A stretch of DNA of 20,915 bases from an uncultured Oscillospiraceae bacterium (GCA_900546735.1 URDW01000017.1:1-20915), one strand, 5' to 3'; positions 1-7,391 are shown, numbered from the stretch's first letter. A program made the numbers and translations. The notes: generated from the sequence alone by a model not told the origin.

Positions 1-11
1 ATAAGAGACAG
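1..11 (+). other. Sequencing adapter remnant (Tn5/Nextera mosaic end)
   Basis: ATAAGAGACAG is the last 11 bases of the 19-base Tn5 mosaic end used in Nextera libraries, in the orientation expected at the left end of a tagmented fragment. The opposite end of the window carries the matching reverse-complement adapter, which makes a chance match very unlikely. These bases are not genomic. They also create a false purine-rich ribosome-binding-like stretch in front of efp. Confidence 0.9.
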
Positions 12-23
12 AGGTATAACTTT

Positions 24-581
24 ATGGTATCAGCAGGTGATTTCAGAAACGGCGTTACCTTTGAGATGGACGGCCAGGTTTACCAGGTCATTGAATTCCA
101 GCATGTAAAGCCGGGTAAGGGCGCCGCTTTCGTCAGAACGAAAATGAGAAACGTGATTACAGGCGCTGTCACCGAAACGTCTTTTAACCCCACCGCAAAA
201 TTCCCCACGGCCTATATCGAAAGAAAGGAAATGGTTTATTCCTATAACGACGACGGCCTTTACTATTTCATGGACCAGGAAACGTTCGACATGGTGCCGG
301 TCGCCGAAAGCGAACTTTCCGACAACTTCAAATTCGTTAAGGAAAACGACATCTGCCGTGTGCTTTCTTACAAAGGCAAAGTGTTCGGTGTAGAACCGCC
401 GACTTTTGTAACGCTTGAAGTCACCAAAACGGATCCCGGCTTCAAGGGAAATACAGCCACCAACACGCTCAAACCGGCCACGCTTGAGACGGGGGCGGAG
501 ATCCGCGTGCCGCTTTTCATCAACGAAGGCGACAAGATCCGTGTAGACACCCGTACCTGCGAGTACATGGAAAGAGCGTAA
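24..581 (+). CDS. efp: Translation elongation factor P
   Basis: EF-P binds between the P and E sites of stalled ribosomes and promotes peptide bond formation at polyproline stretches in the cytoplasm. At 185 residues it has normal family length, with the three-domain layout: an N-terminal KOW-like domain (about 1-65) followed by two OB-like domains (about 66-128 and 129-185). The loop VKPGKGAAF puts Lys32 at the tip, the residue that is modified in other bacteria; no modification enzyme is visible here. The start [10 protein letters not shown] matches the family N-terminus. The ribosome binding site cannot be judged, because genomic sequence only begins at 12 (AGG, 9 bases before ATG) and the bases before it are adapter. 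The next gene starts 19 bases downstream and is probably co-transcribed. Identity is certain from sequence; the promoter lies outside the window. Confidence 0.98.
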   Translation: MVSAGDFRNGVTFEMDGQVYQVIEFQHVKPGKGAAFVRTKMRNVITGAVTETSFNPTAKFPTAYIERKEMVYSYNDDGLYYFMDQETFDMVPVAESELSDNFKFVKENDICRVLSYKGKVFGVEPPTFVTLEVTKTDPGFKGNTATNTLKPATLETGAEIRVPLFINEGDKIRVDTRTCEYMERA

Positions 582-600
582 CGTTTAAAGGAGAATCACT

Positions 601-1017
601 ATGGAAACGATTGAAAAACTCGGTTACCTGAAAGGTCTTGTAGACGGCCTGGAGCTGGACGCTAACGCCAAAGAGACAAAGGCCATTAAGGCGATCGTCG
701 ACCTGCTGGACAGCATCTGTGAAGATCTGGACTACATCAACGAGGACATCGGCGAACTGACCGATACCGTAGACGAGATGGACGAAGATCTTGGCGAGCT
801 CGAAGACTATGTCTATGATGACGAGTGCGACTGCTGCGGCGACGAAGACGTTGAGTACGAAGTCACTTGCCCGAACTGCGGTGAAACGATCGTGCTGGAC
901 GAGGACACGGCCGCCGAAGGCGAAATCGACTGCCCGAACTGCGGCGAGCATCTGGAACTGGACTTTGAGGACGAAGACGGTTGCTGCTGCTGCGACGAGG
1001 ACGAGGACAAAGACTGA
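601..1017 (+). CDS. CD1247-like acidic zinc-ribbon protein
   Basis: This 138-residue acidic protein has no assigned reaction. The N-terminal 70 residues (METIEKLGYLKGLVDGLELD onward) resemble the CD1247 N-terminal domain of Clostridia and look helical, probably a coiled coil rich in Glu/Asp. Residues 75-138 are Cys- and acid-rich: CDCC at 76-79, CPNC at 90-93, CPNC at 111-114 and four consecutive Cys at 128-131 followed by an Asp/Glu tail. The two CPNC knuckles, 18 residues apart, look like one zinc ribbon; the other Cys groups could bind another metal. AAAGGAG at 587-593 gives a good ribosome binding site 7 bases before ATG. The gene follows efp closely and ends at a bidirectional terminator. 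A role beside EF-P is only suggested by adjacency. The family assignment is from memory of the N-terminal pattern, so it is moderately sure. Confidence 0.85.
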   Translation: METIEKLGYLKGLVDGLELDANAKETKAIKAIVDLLDSICEDLDYINEDIGELTDTVDEMDEDLGELEDYVYDDECDCCGDEDVEYEVTCPNCGETIVLDEDTAAEGEIDCPNCGEHLELDFEDEDGCCCCDEDEDKD

Positions 1018-1040
1018 TCTGACGGATTCAAAGTGAAAAC

Positions 1041-1076
1041 AAAAAGCAGGCACAGCAAAAGCTGTGCCTGCTTTTT
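1041..1076. terminator. Bidirectional rho-independent terminator
   Basis: A perfect 16-base-pair stem (1041-1056 with 1061-1076) closes an AAAA loop. Its outer five pairs are A/T, so both strands have a U-run after the GC core. It sits between the convergent efp-CD1247-like unit (stop 1017) and cdaR (stop 1086) and can end both. Confidence 0.93.
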
Positions 1077-1085
1077 GTTTTGCTT

Positions 1086-2519
1086 TTATTCTTTTTCAAG
1101 CAGCACGGTCGCGTTAACAGTGCCGTATGCCCAGGCGGCCTGCCCGCCGGTCACGGTAAAAGTGACGCTGGCCGTCTGTGTCAGGCGGTCGTCCGACGGT
1201 GTGTCTGCCGACGTGTAGCCAAGATCTACGGCAAGCGAGACGTTGCAGTCGTCTACCGAATTCGGCGAAATGACCCGCACGCGGCTTGCAGAAAGCGACT
1301 GCACGGTGGCCCTATAGCCTTCCGGCACGCCGGTGATCTTGATGCCGGAGGTGGTCAGCGAGACATATTTGGACTCGTAGTCCTCCGGCACGGTGACCGT
1401 TACTACGATCGGGTCTGTCTGTGAAACAGGCGTTACGCCATTTACACTGTTCGGGTCGAAGGAAAATTCGTTTTCGCCGATGTTGAGGCGTGAAAAGTCG
1501 ATGTCGCCGAGCAGGATGGATGTGGTGGATTCCAGCGCGGATTCCAGCATACCCACTTCCATCTGGCTGACACTGTAACGGATTTGAATGTCGCTTGTGT
1601 TCAGCCCTTCCGGTGTGTTGGTCAGACCGACCCGCACCGGCAAAGTTGCGCGTTTCAAAATGGGTATGATCACGTTTGGATTGCTGTTTTCTGTGGATAC
1701 ATTCACAAAATCTACCGGTTCTCCGTTTTCGTCTACGGCGCGCAGGACCAGATTTACGTTCTGTGTTTCGGTCAGCTTGTTTTCAAACGTCACGTCGGCG
1801 ACCACATGCGAAACATTGCGCATATAATTGGCCGCGCCGCGCACCAGGGCGGTCGTGTCGCTCATCTGCACCTGCCCAAGCATGTAGCCGTCGGCCACAA
1901 AGTCGGGATTGGTGTAGTTGATCTCGATCGGGTAGGATTGTTCGCTCTCCACATCAAAATAAGCTTCGTAGCTGGTGGGCGAGAATTTCGTAATGGTAAA
2001 GTCGTTGCGTTCGTTTGCCGCGCTTGCGGTAATGGGCACGGTATGATAGCCGGCCTGCAGCACGGAACTGGTGTCTACGCTCACAGTCAGATCATCGGCC
2101 GTAATGTCGCGCACGATATAGCGCTGTGCTGACACCGTTACCTGCACGGTGATCTCCTGTTCGCCATAGGACTCAATGCCAAGCTGCTGCTGTGCTTCGC
2201 TGTTCGTGCTGACCGTTACGGTCACCGGGATCGTTTTTTCGGTCTGCGGGCTGACATTCATGGAGGTGATGACCCACACCACAACGGCCAGAAACAGGGA
2301 AGTGATGATCAGGTACTTGTCTGTATAGATCAGCTTGCGCAGGGAGAATTTTCTTTTTTTACGCTTTTTTCCAGCGGCCTTTTTTTCGGCTGCGCGCGCA
2401 GTCAGCTCGCTTTTTATGCGGCCGGCTTTTGTATTATGATGCCCGCCCTCTTTCGGCGTCTGCGGCTTTTCGGGTTCGGCAGGGGAGAGAGGGGTTTTGT
2501 TTTTGTTGTCTTCGCTCAT
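1086..2519 (-). CDS. cdaR: CdaR, YbbR-domain regulator of diadenylate cyclase
   Basis: CdaR is a membrane-anchored extracytoplasmic protein that binds and modulates the diadenylate cyclase CdaA. The 477-residue protein begins with about 60 residues that are hydrophilic and rich in Lys, Glu and Pro, ending in a strongly basic patch (KKRKKRKF at 51-58). One membrane helix follows (about 69-86), then beta-rich extracytoplasmic YbbR-type repeats, at least three and perhaps four, to the C-terminus. The basic patch before the helix predicts an inside N-terminus. The start codon overlaps the stop codon of cdaA as ATGA (2516-2519), indicating translational coupling. The gene runs into the shared terminator at 1041-1076. 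In many Firmicutes glmM follows this pair; here it does not. The long charged cytoplasmic tail is somewhat larger than in well-known homologues. Confidence 0.93.
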   Translation of the reverse strand: MSEDNKNKTPLSPAEPEKPQTPKEGGHHNTKAGRIKSELTARAAEKKAAGKKRKKRKFSLRKLIYTDKYLIITSLFLAVVVWVITSMNVSPQTEKTIPVTVTVSTNSEAQQQLGIESYGEQEITVQVTVSAQRYIVRDITADDLTVSVDTSSVLQAGYHTVPITASAANERNDFTITKFSPTSYEAYFDVESEQSYPIEINYTNPDFVADGYMLGQVQMSDTTALVRGAANYMRNVSHVVADVTFENKLTETQNVNLVLRAVDENGEPVDFVNVSTENSNPNVIIPILKRATLPVRVGLTNTPEGLNTSDIQIRYSVSQMEVGMLESALESTTSILLGDIDFSRLNIGENEFSFDPNSVNGVTPVSQTDPIVVTVTVPEDYESKYVSLTTSGIKITGVPEGYRATVQSLSASRVRVISPNSVDDCNVSLAVDLGYTSADTPSDDRLTQTASVTFTVTGGQAAWAYGTVNATVLLEKE

Positions 2520-3385
2520 TTTTTGATCCCCCTGACTATTTTGGTAATGATCTTGTCGTCGGAGGTGGAACCAGACGGCACGAAATTGCGCGTTAAAATC
2601 TCGCGCAGATCACCGTCTGAAATACCCTGCGTCAGCGTTCCGTTTTGCGCAACGGAAATGGCGCCCGTCTCTTCCGACACAATAACGATAACGGCGTCGC
2701 TCTCTTCCGACAGGCCAAGCGCGGCGCGGTGGCGCGTGCCCAGTGCAGAAGAAATGTTTTTGCCGGTCAGGGGCAGGATACAGCCCGCTGCAAAAATTTT
2801 ATAGCCGCGAATGATCATGGCGCCGTCGTGCAGCGGCGATTTCGGGAAAAAGATGTTTTCCACCATTTCGCGCGAGGCTACGGCGTCTACGACCGTGCCG
2901 GTGTTGATGATGTTGCCGAGCATGGTCTCGTTTTCAAACACGATCAGTGCGCCGATTTTTTTGTCGCTCATATCGGCGGCGGCTTTGCACACGGCGTCAA
3001 TGCAGCTGTCGATCTCGGCGATTTCTACGGCAATGCCGGAGTGTATGATGGACTTTAAGCTGTGCTTAGATGCCGTTTTGCCCAGCTGCTCCAGGATTTT
3101 ACGGAATTCCGGTGTGAACAGCACCACGATGATGATCAGAATATTGGAAAACACGCTTTGCAGAATAAAGCTGGAGGCCTCCATGCTCAGCGCATTGACA
3201 ATGGCGTACACAACGGCAATGATGATGATCCCTTTGAGCAGCTGCATGGCCCTTGTTTCGCGCATAATGCGGATACATACATAAATAACGGCAGCCACAA
3301 AAAGAATGTCCAGCAGATCCGTAAAAGCAAACGTGGAAAACACGCTCAGAATTTTATTAAAAAAGTTTTCTATTTCTTGCAGCAT
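2516..3385 (-). CDS. cdaA: Diadenylate cyclase CdaA
   Basis: CdaA condenses two ATP into cyclic di-AMP, the messenger controlling potassium/osmolyte balance and wall homeostasis in Gram-positive bacteria. The 289-residue protein has three N-terminal hydrophobic segments (about 22-40, 50-66, 73-91), a linker, and a DisA_N/DAC catalytic domain (about 105-260). Key motifs are intact: LHDGAMI with DGA at 187-189, and GTRHRAALG with RHR at 218-220, followed by the acidic stretch SEESDA. The length is usual for the family. It precedes cdaR with a 4-base overlap. The start is preceded by a weak GGGAT-type ribosome binding site, so translation may be modest. The glmM gene usually linked to this pair is absent from the window. 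Identity is very sure. Confidence 0.97.
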   Translation of the reverse strand: MLQEIENFFNKILSVFSTFAFTDLLDILFVAAVIYVCIRIMRETRAMQLLKGIIIIAVVYAIVNALSMEASSFILQSVFSNILIIIVVLFTPEFRKILEQLGKTASKHSLKSIIHSGIAVEIAEIDSCIDAVCKAAADMSDKKIGALIVFENETMLGNIINTGTVVDAVASREMVENIFFPKSPLHDGAMIIRGYKIFAAGCILPLTGKNISSALGTRHRAALGLSEESDAVIVIVSEETGAISVAQNGTLTQGISDGDLREILTRNFVPSGSTSDDKIITKIVRGIKK

Positions 3386-3435
3386 TCGAAAAACATCCCA
3401 ATTTCTGAATTTTTATATCAAAAACAATCGCTATA

Positions 3436-3478
3436 GGGTGTGCTTTGAAAAGCACCCTTTCTTTCCACTTTTATTTTA
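3436..3478 (-). promoter_or_regulatory. Possible cdaA promoter and leader hairpin
   Basis: On the minus strand an extended -10 (TGG then TAAAAT, 3473-3478) lies about 90 bases before cdaA; its -35 region is poor. Downstream, bases 3436-3440 can pair with 3453-3457 and extend by an imperfect inner stem, giving a small hairpin that could be a weak terminator for the upstream desulfurase gene or part of the cdaA leader. No strong U-run follows on this strand. Confidence 0.3.
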
Positions 3479-3510
3479 CCACAAATAAAGTGCATAAATA
3501 AAGAGCGTTT

Positions 3511-4641
3511 TTATAACTTTTTCAGAGTGTTTATAAAATATTCACATTCCTTCATCTGCGTAAAACAGCCTGGGCTCAGGCGCACGGTACCGCGCTTCAG
3601 CGTGCCCATGAACCGGTGCGCAAGCGGTGCGCAGTGGAGCCCGGCACGCACGGCAATCCCTTTTTCGCTTAAAAGCGCCGCCGTCTTTTCACTGGGGTAG
3701 TCTTTCCAGTTCAAGGACAAAATGGGCGCGCTTTTCCCGCTTTGCGGGCGCGGCGTATAAAGTACGGCGCCGACTTTGCTGAGTTCTTCAAAAAGCATTT
3801 CACAAAGTGCCGTTTCATGGGCGTATATGGCCTGCGGCGTTCGTTTTTCAATATAGCGGATGCCGGCGCCCGCTGACAAAATGGCGCAGTTGTTCAATGT
3901 ACCGGCCTCAAAGCGTTCCGGTAGGTCGGGCGGCATGCGCAGCTCAGCCGAAAGGCTGCCGGTGCCGCCTTCGGCCAGGGTGTCGGGCAGGGGGGAGCTG
4001 TCGCTTAGCAGCAGAATACCGGCGCCCGGTGCGCCAAGCAGTCCTTTGTGGCACGGCGCACACAGGGCGCTCAGTCCCGGGTACATCTTTACCTCCATCA
4101 CACCGGCTGTTTGCGCGCAGTCCGCGGCAAACGGTATACCGTGCCCGGCCGCCATCTGCGCCAGTTCCTTAATCGGCATGACCATGCCAAACACGTTGGA
4201 GGCATGTGTGCAGACGATCAGTCTTGTGTTTTTGCGGATGCAGTTTTCAAAATTCTGTACCGTCTTTTGCGGGTCTTCGTCATATTCGGCAATGCTGGCC
4301 TGCACGCCGTTTCGTTCACAAAGCTTGCGCACCGGCCGTGCCACGGCATTGTGTTCCAGGCTGGAAATGACCACATGGCTGCCGGGCTGTACCAGGCCTT
4401 TAATGACTGTGTTCAGCCCCCAGGTACAGCCGGGTGTAAAAATGACGTTTTCGGACCGTTTGGCGCCGAAAAAACGGCTGCACGCCATACGCACGTCATA
4501 GATGGCCTCGCTCGTTCGCACGGCTGCGGCATAAGCGCCGCGGCCGCTGTTGAAAGCATATTTTTCGATGGATGCGCAGAACATTTTCCTGACGTTTTGC
4601 GGCTTCGGGTAAGAGGTGGCGGCGTTGTCCAGATAGATCAT
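3511..4641 (-). CDS. Cysteine desulfurase family protein (class V PLP enzyme)
   Basis: A PLP-dependent class V aminotransferase-fold enzyme expected to take sulfur from cysteine (or selenium from selenocysteine) as an enzyme-bound persulfide. The 376 residues start MIYLDNAATSYPKP, typical of the SufS/CsdB-like group. His97 (SSLEHNAV) and Asp174 (FAADCAQT) are in the usual cofactor positions, Lys199 in APCHKGLLGAPG is the likely Schiff-base lysine, RFEAGT is at 243-248, and the likely catalytic Cys337 lies in RAGLHCAPLAH, followed by GTVRLSPG. All key residues are present. It begins 2 bases after the stop of the small DUF3343 gene, without an independent strong ribosome binding site, so the two are probably coupled. 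No sufBCD/U or iscU genes are near, which argues for a dedicated sulfur or selenium role rather than general Fe-S assembly. Substrate preference cannot be read from sequence. Confidence 0.93.
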   Translation of the reverse strand: MIYLDNAATSYPKPQNVRKMFCASIEKYAFNSGRGAYAAAVRTSEAIYDVRMACSRFFGAKRSENVIFTPGCTWGLNTVIKGLVQPGSHVVISSLEHNAVARPVRKLCERNGVQASIAEYDEDPQKTVQNFENCIRKNTRLIVCTHASNVFGMVMPIKELAQMAAGHGIPFAADCAQTAGVMEVKMYPGLSALCAPCHKGLLGAPGAGILLLSDSSPLPDTLAEGGTGSLSAELRMPPDLPERFEAGTLNNCAILSAGAGIRYIEKRTPQAIYAHETALCEMLFEELSKVGAVLYTPRPQSGKSAPILSLNWKDYPSEKTAALLSEKGIAVRAGLHCAPLAHRFMGTLKRGTVRLSPGCFTQMKECEYFINTLKKL

Positions 4642-4643
4642 AT

Positions 4644-4859
4644 TTATTCCACCGCACGGATCGATATGCCGTTTGCCTCCAAAAGGCGCAGCGCCTTTGT
4701 TTCATCCGCTTTGGCAACACGCAGCGTCCAGCCGCAGCCGCCGACGGCTGTACTTTTTTGTGCTTTTTGGATTTTCGAAAAGATGCGTTCTTTTTTCAGC
4801 AGCGTCTGGCCGCGCTGCGCAGCCGTGACAGAGCCGACATTTATCAAAACAGTTTCCAC
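4644..4859 (-). CDS. DUF3343 (Se/S carrier-like) small protein
   Basis: A 71-residue protein resembling the DUF3343 family, proposed in the literature as a selenium/sulfur carrier. The pattern is a beta strand (ETVLINVGS), a helix, a Cys motif GGCGW with Cys42, then TLRV and a C-terminal half rich in helix (ADETKALRLLEANGI). I place the start at the GTG at 4857-4859 because TGAGG lies 9 bases upstream. A longer reading from a GTG at 4874 would put that ribosome binding site inside the gene. It is the first gene of a two-gene unit with a cysteine desulfurase, which fits transfer of a persulfide or perselenide from the enzyme to Cys42. No selD, yedF or tusA homologue is visible in the window. 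Family assignment is by pattern only. Confidence 0.8.
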   Translation of the reverse strand: METVLINVGSVTAAQRGQTLLKKERIFSKIQKAQKSTAVGGCGWTLRVAKADETKALRLLEANGISIRAVE

Positions 4860-4888
4860 TGAAAATAACCTCACTTTGTTTTTTCTTT

Positions 4889-4917
4889 ATTCTATGAAAA
4901 ACAAAGATTTCTGGGAA
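4889..4917 (-). promoter_or_regulatory. Promoter for DUF3343-desulfurase unit
   Basis: On the minus strand TTCCCA (4912-4917), a 17-base spacer and TAGAAT (4889-4894) form a sigma-A-type promoter with a moderate -35 and a good -10. Transcription would start near 4882, giving a leader of about 20 bases that includes the TGAGG ribosome binding site. Confidence 0.5.
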
Positions 4918-4951
4918 ACGTGCGGGGTACGGAAATTTTGATTTAAAATGC

Positions 4952-4984
4952 AGAAACGCCGCTGCAAACCGCAGCGGCGTTTCT
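4952..4984. terminator. Rho-independent terminator
   Basis: A perfect 14-base-pair stem (4952-4965 with 4971-4984) closes a 5-base loop. It lies just after the stop of the minus-strand gene at 4991 and upstream of the DUF3343 promoter, so it should isolate the two units. T-rich tracts occur on both sides of the GC core. Confidence 0.88.
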
Positions 4985-4990
4985 TTTTGT

Positions 4991-5281
4991 TTACTTTTTC
5001 AGTGCTCTGGTCAGCCAGACCTCACCAAGGTCCAGGGCGTTGAAAATACCGTTTTTCTCACTTTTTTTGGAAACGGAATAGCCGTTTGCTTTGGAAGGGT
5101 CGGCTTCCAGAAGAAAAACGCCCACGCTTTCCGAAAGGCTGATGTCTTTCAGGGCTTTTTTGCTGTTGACCGTCAGTTTGATCATGTACGGTTCGTCGGG
5201 ATTGCCGTAAAACACAGTGTCTCCGCAGCGCACAAGCGGTCTGCCTTTGTACATGAGGGTGCTGTCTTTGCTTTCAGCCAC
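4991..5281 (-). CDS. Conserved-looking uncharacterised 96-residue protein
   Basis: I do not recognise a functional family with confidence. The 96-residue protein is soluble-looking, with no signal peptide or membrane helix. Features are MYKGRPLVRCGDTVFYGNP near the N-terminus, a beta-rich middle (MIKLTVNS, VGVFLLEADP) and a C-terminal IFNALDLGEVWLTRALKK, likely helical. I place the start at the GTG at 5279-5281: AGGAGG lies 8 bases upstream of it, but only 2 bases upstream of the ATG at 5285-5287. It directly follows the ireB-family gene (stop 5297) and is followed by a strong terminator, so the two form a two-gene unit from the promoter at 5566-5594. In most Firmicutes the ireB neighbours are ruvX and a DUF1292 gene; this protein does not look like either. 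Confidence 0.8.
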   Translation of the reverse strand: MAESKDSTLMYKGRPLVRCGDTVFYGNPDEPYMIKLTVNSKKALKDISLSESVGVFLLEADPSKANGYSVSKKSEKNGIFNALDLGEVWLTRALKK

Positions 5282-5296
5282 AGGCATAACCTCCTT

Positions 5297-5542
5297 TTAG
5301 TTGTTTAAATAAGACTTTACCATTTCAGACAAAAGTTCGTCGCGGTCGATCCGGCGGATCAGGCTGCGCGCGTTTTTGTGCGTGGTGATATAGGTGGGGT
5401 CTTCAGATAAAATGTATCCTACGATTTGATTGACGGGGTTATAACCCTTTTCCTTAAGTGCATCAAATACCTGGGTAAGGATGTTTTTCATCTCGTTTTC
5501 TTTCTCGTCACCCAGTTTGAAGGATATGGTTTTATCGATCAT
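5297..5542 (-). CDS. IreB-family regulatory phosphoprotein (UPF0297)
   Basis: IreB-type proteins are small cytoplasmic phosphoproteins; in Enterococcus IreB is a substrate of the PASTA kinase IreK and influences cephalosporin resistance. This 81-residue protein carries the family core [20 protein letters not shown] (31-50), then a Thr/His/Asn/Ala run and a basic/acidic C-terminus ([13 protein letters not shown]). Thr5 in DKTISF is the candidate phosphosite near the N-terminus. The start at 5540-5542 is set by GGAGGTG at 5551-5557, 8 bases upstream. A further upstream ATG at 5564-5566 would overlap the promoter -10 and can be discarded. It is first in a two-gene unit with the uncharacterised gene downstream. 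The kinase itself is not in this window. Confidence 0.93.
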   Translation of the reverse strand: MIDKTISFKLGDEKENEMKNILTQVFDALKEKGYNPVNQIVGYILSEDPTYITTHKNARSLIRRIDRDELLSEMVKSYLNN

Positions 5543-5565
5543 GGCAAAGTCACCTCCATATAGCA

Positions 5566-5594
5566 ATTATATACATTTTCAAAACAAATTACAA
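5566..5594 (-). promoter_or_regulatory. Strong promoter for ireB-family unit
   Basis: On the minus strand TTGTAA (5589-5594), a 17-base spacer and a consensus TATAAT (5566-5571) make a clear sigma-A promoter. The predicted transcript start near 5559 sits just ahead of the GGAGG ribosome binding site. Between this promoter and the ATPase gene stop at 5642 there is only a weak AT-rich hairpin (about 5617-5645), so read-through from the ABC operon is possible. Confidence 0.8.
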
Positions 5595-5641
5595 TGTTTT
5601 TCTTGGAATTTTCAAAAACGGCCGGTAAAAAGTACCATTTT

Positions 5642-6442
5642 TTACTCTTCTGAAAGCAGCATACGGTCGTTTTGCAGCTCTTCGCCGGCCGACAGCTTGA
5701 ATTTTTCCAGCAGCTGTGCTGTGGTGAGCTGTTTCTTTTCTTCACCCGAAACATCGTAAATGATCTTGCCGGCGTTCATCATGATCAGTCGGTTGCCCAC
5801 ACGGATGGCATCGGCCATATTGTGGGTGATCATCAGGGTGGTCAGGTGGTGCTCGTCCACGATCTTCTGCGTCATATCGAGTACTTTTTTAGCGGTTTTC
5901 GGGTCAAGGGCAGCTGTGTGCTCGTCCAGCAGCAGCAGCTTCGGCTTTTTCAGCGTGGCCATCAAAAGTGTAAGTGCCTGGCGCTGACCGCCGGAAAGCA
6001 GGCCGGCCTTTGTGGTCAGGCGGTCTTCCAGCCCAAGCTCCAGACTGGCCAGCATTTCCTTGTAAGCAGCCTGTTCTTTTTTGGTAACGCCCCATTTCAG
6101 CGAACGGCGTTTGCCGCGCCGCGCCGCGATGGACAGGTTTTCTACAATTTCCATATCGGCGGCTGTGCCCATCATCGGGTCCTGAAAAACGCGGCCCAGG
6201 AATTTGGCGCGTTTGTGTTCCGGCATGCCGGTCACGTCGGTGCCGTCAATAAGAATACTGCCGCAGTCCACCGGGTATACACCGGCGATCATGTTGAGCA
6301 TGGTGGATTTGCCGGCGCCGTTGCCGCCGATCACCGTTACAAAGTCGCCCTCGTTCAGCACCAGGTCAATACCGCAGAGCGCTTTTTTTTCATTGATCGT
6401 TCCGGGGTTGAAAGTTTTGTGTACATTTTTGATCTCAAGCAT
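5642..6442 (-). CDS. ABC transporter ATP-binding protein (TrpZ/YtrZ-like)
   Basis: The cytoplasmic ATPase subunit that powers uptake through the adjacent permease. The 266-residue protein has all motifs: Walker A GGNGAGKS (39-46), Q-loop around FQDP (86-89), signature LSGGQRQ (149-155), Walker B LLLLDE (169-174) and the switch His207 in MITHNM. The family (with a branched-chain-type permease and an ABC_sub_bind lipoprotein) includes the pneumococcal tryptophan uptake system TrpXYZ. The start overlaps the end of the permease gene by 8 bases, with GGAGG 8 bases upstream. It is the last gene of the three-gene unit. The C-terminal 40 residues after the nucleotide-binding core are charged and of unknown role. 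The substrate cannot be read from the ATPase. Confidence 0.95.
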   Translation of the reverse strand: MLEIKNVHKTFNPGTINEKKALCGIDLVLNEGDFVTVIGGNGAGKSTMLNMIAGVYPVDCGSILIDGTDVTGMPEHKRAKFLGRVFQDPMMGTAADMEIVENLSIAARRGKRRSLKWGVTKKEQAAYKEMLASLELGLEDRLTTKAGLLSGGQRQALTLLMATLKKPKLLLLDEHTAALDPKTAKKVLDMTQKIVDEHHLTTLMITHNMADAIRVGNRLIMMNAGKIIYDVSGEEKKQLTTAQLLEKFKLSAGEELQNDRMLLSEE

Positions 6443-7364
6443 TTTCTTTTCCTCCCGGCAGTTCTTTTTTGCGGCCTTTCTTTTGCAGGCTCTTTTCTTT
6501 CATTTTGTTTCTCCAGTACGGCACGCCAAGGAACAGCGCCACGATGATTGCAGTCAGCAGCTTCAGGTCGTTGGCGTTGAGGCCAAGCACCAGCACGACC
6601 GAGATAACGACATAGTAAATGATGCCGCCGAAGATCACGGCCAGCAGACGCAGGGCAAAGTTTTTGAACAGCTTGCCGAATACGACCTCGCCGATGATAA
6701 CGGCAGCCAGACCGATGACGATGGCGCCGCGGCCCATGTTGACGTCCGCAAAGCCCTGGTACTGTGCCAGCAGTGCGCCGGAAAGCGCCACGATGCCGTT
6801 TGAAAGAGTCAGGCCGACGATTTTGTTGACATTGGTGTTGATACCGTTGGCGCGGGCCATGTTCTGGTTGTTGCCGGTCGCGCGCAGCGACATACCGGTT
6901 TCAGTGCCGAAAAACCAGTACAGCACGGCGATCAGAAGAACGGAGAAAATCGCACCGACGATCAGCGTTTTCGGAATGTAGCGAAGCGATACGAGCAGGT
7001 CATACTGCATCACGCTGATCGGCTGGTTGGCCTTGTCACCCAAGATGCGCAGGTTGATGGAGTAGAGCGCGATCTGGGTCAGAATACCGGCCAGAATCGC
7101 TGGTATGCCGAATTTGGTGTGGAAAATACCGGTCACAAACCCGGCTGCACAGCCGGCGAGAAATGCAATGATCAGTGCAACGTATACGTTCATACCGCTG
7201 ATCATGCACATGACCAGCACGGCGCCGCCGGTGCCGAAGGAGCCGTCCACGGTCAAATCGGCGATGTCCAGCGTGCGGAATGTGATGTAAACGCCGATGG
7301 CCATAATGCCCCAGATGATGCCCTGGGCGACTGCGCTGGGCATGGAGGATAAGAAGTCTAGCAT
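6435..7364 (-). CDS. ABC transporter permease (branched-chain type)
   Basis: A 309-residue integral membrane permease with about eight or nine hydrophobic segments, in the BPD_transp_2 superfamily (LIV/ribose-type permeases). The segment ending YQGFADVNMGRGAIVIGLAA is the characteristic loop and helix of the subgroup paired with ABC_sub_bind lipoproteins. The C-terminus is a basic tail (RNKMKEKSLQKKGRKKE) and should be cytoplasmic. It forms the translocation channel for the ligand delivered by the lipoprotein encoded just upstream. Its ribosome binding site, AAGGAA about 11 bases before ATG, is weaker than those of its neighbours. A hairpin in the gap to the upstream gene may lower its expression relative to the binding protein. 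It overlaps the ATPase gene by 8 bases. Confidence 0.94.
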   Translation of the reverse strand: MLDFLSSMPSAVAQGIIWGIMAIGVYITFRTLDIADLTVDGSFGTGGAVLVMCMISGMNVYVALIIAFLAGCAAGFVTGIFHTKFGIPAILAGILTQIALYSINLRILGDKANQPISVMQYDLLVSLRYIPKTLIVGAIFSVLLIAVLYWFFGTETGMSLRATGNNQNMARANGINTNVNKIVGLTLSNGIVALSGALLAQYQGFADVNMGRGAIVIGLAAVIIGEVVFGKLFKNFALRLLAVIFGGIIYYVVISVVLVLGLNANDLKLLTAIIVALFLGVPYWRNKMKEKSLQKKGRKKELPGGKENA

Positions 7365-7391
7365 AGTTTTATTGTTCCTTTCAGATGCAAC

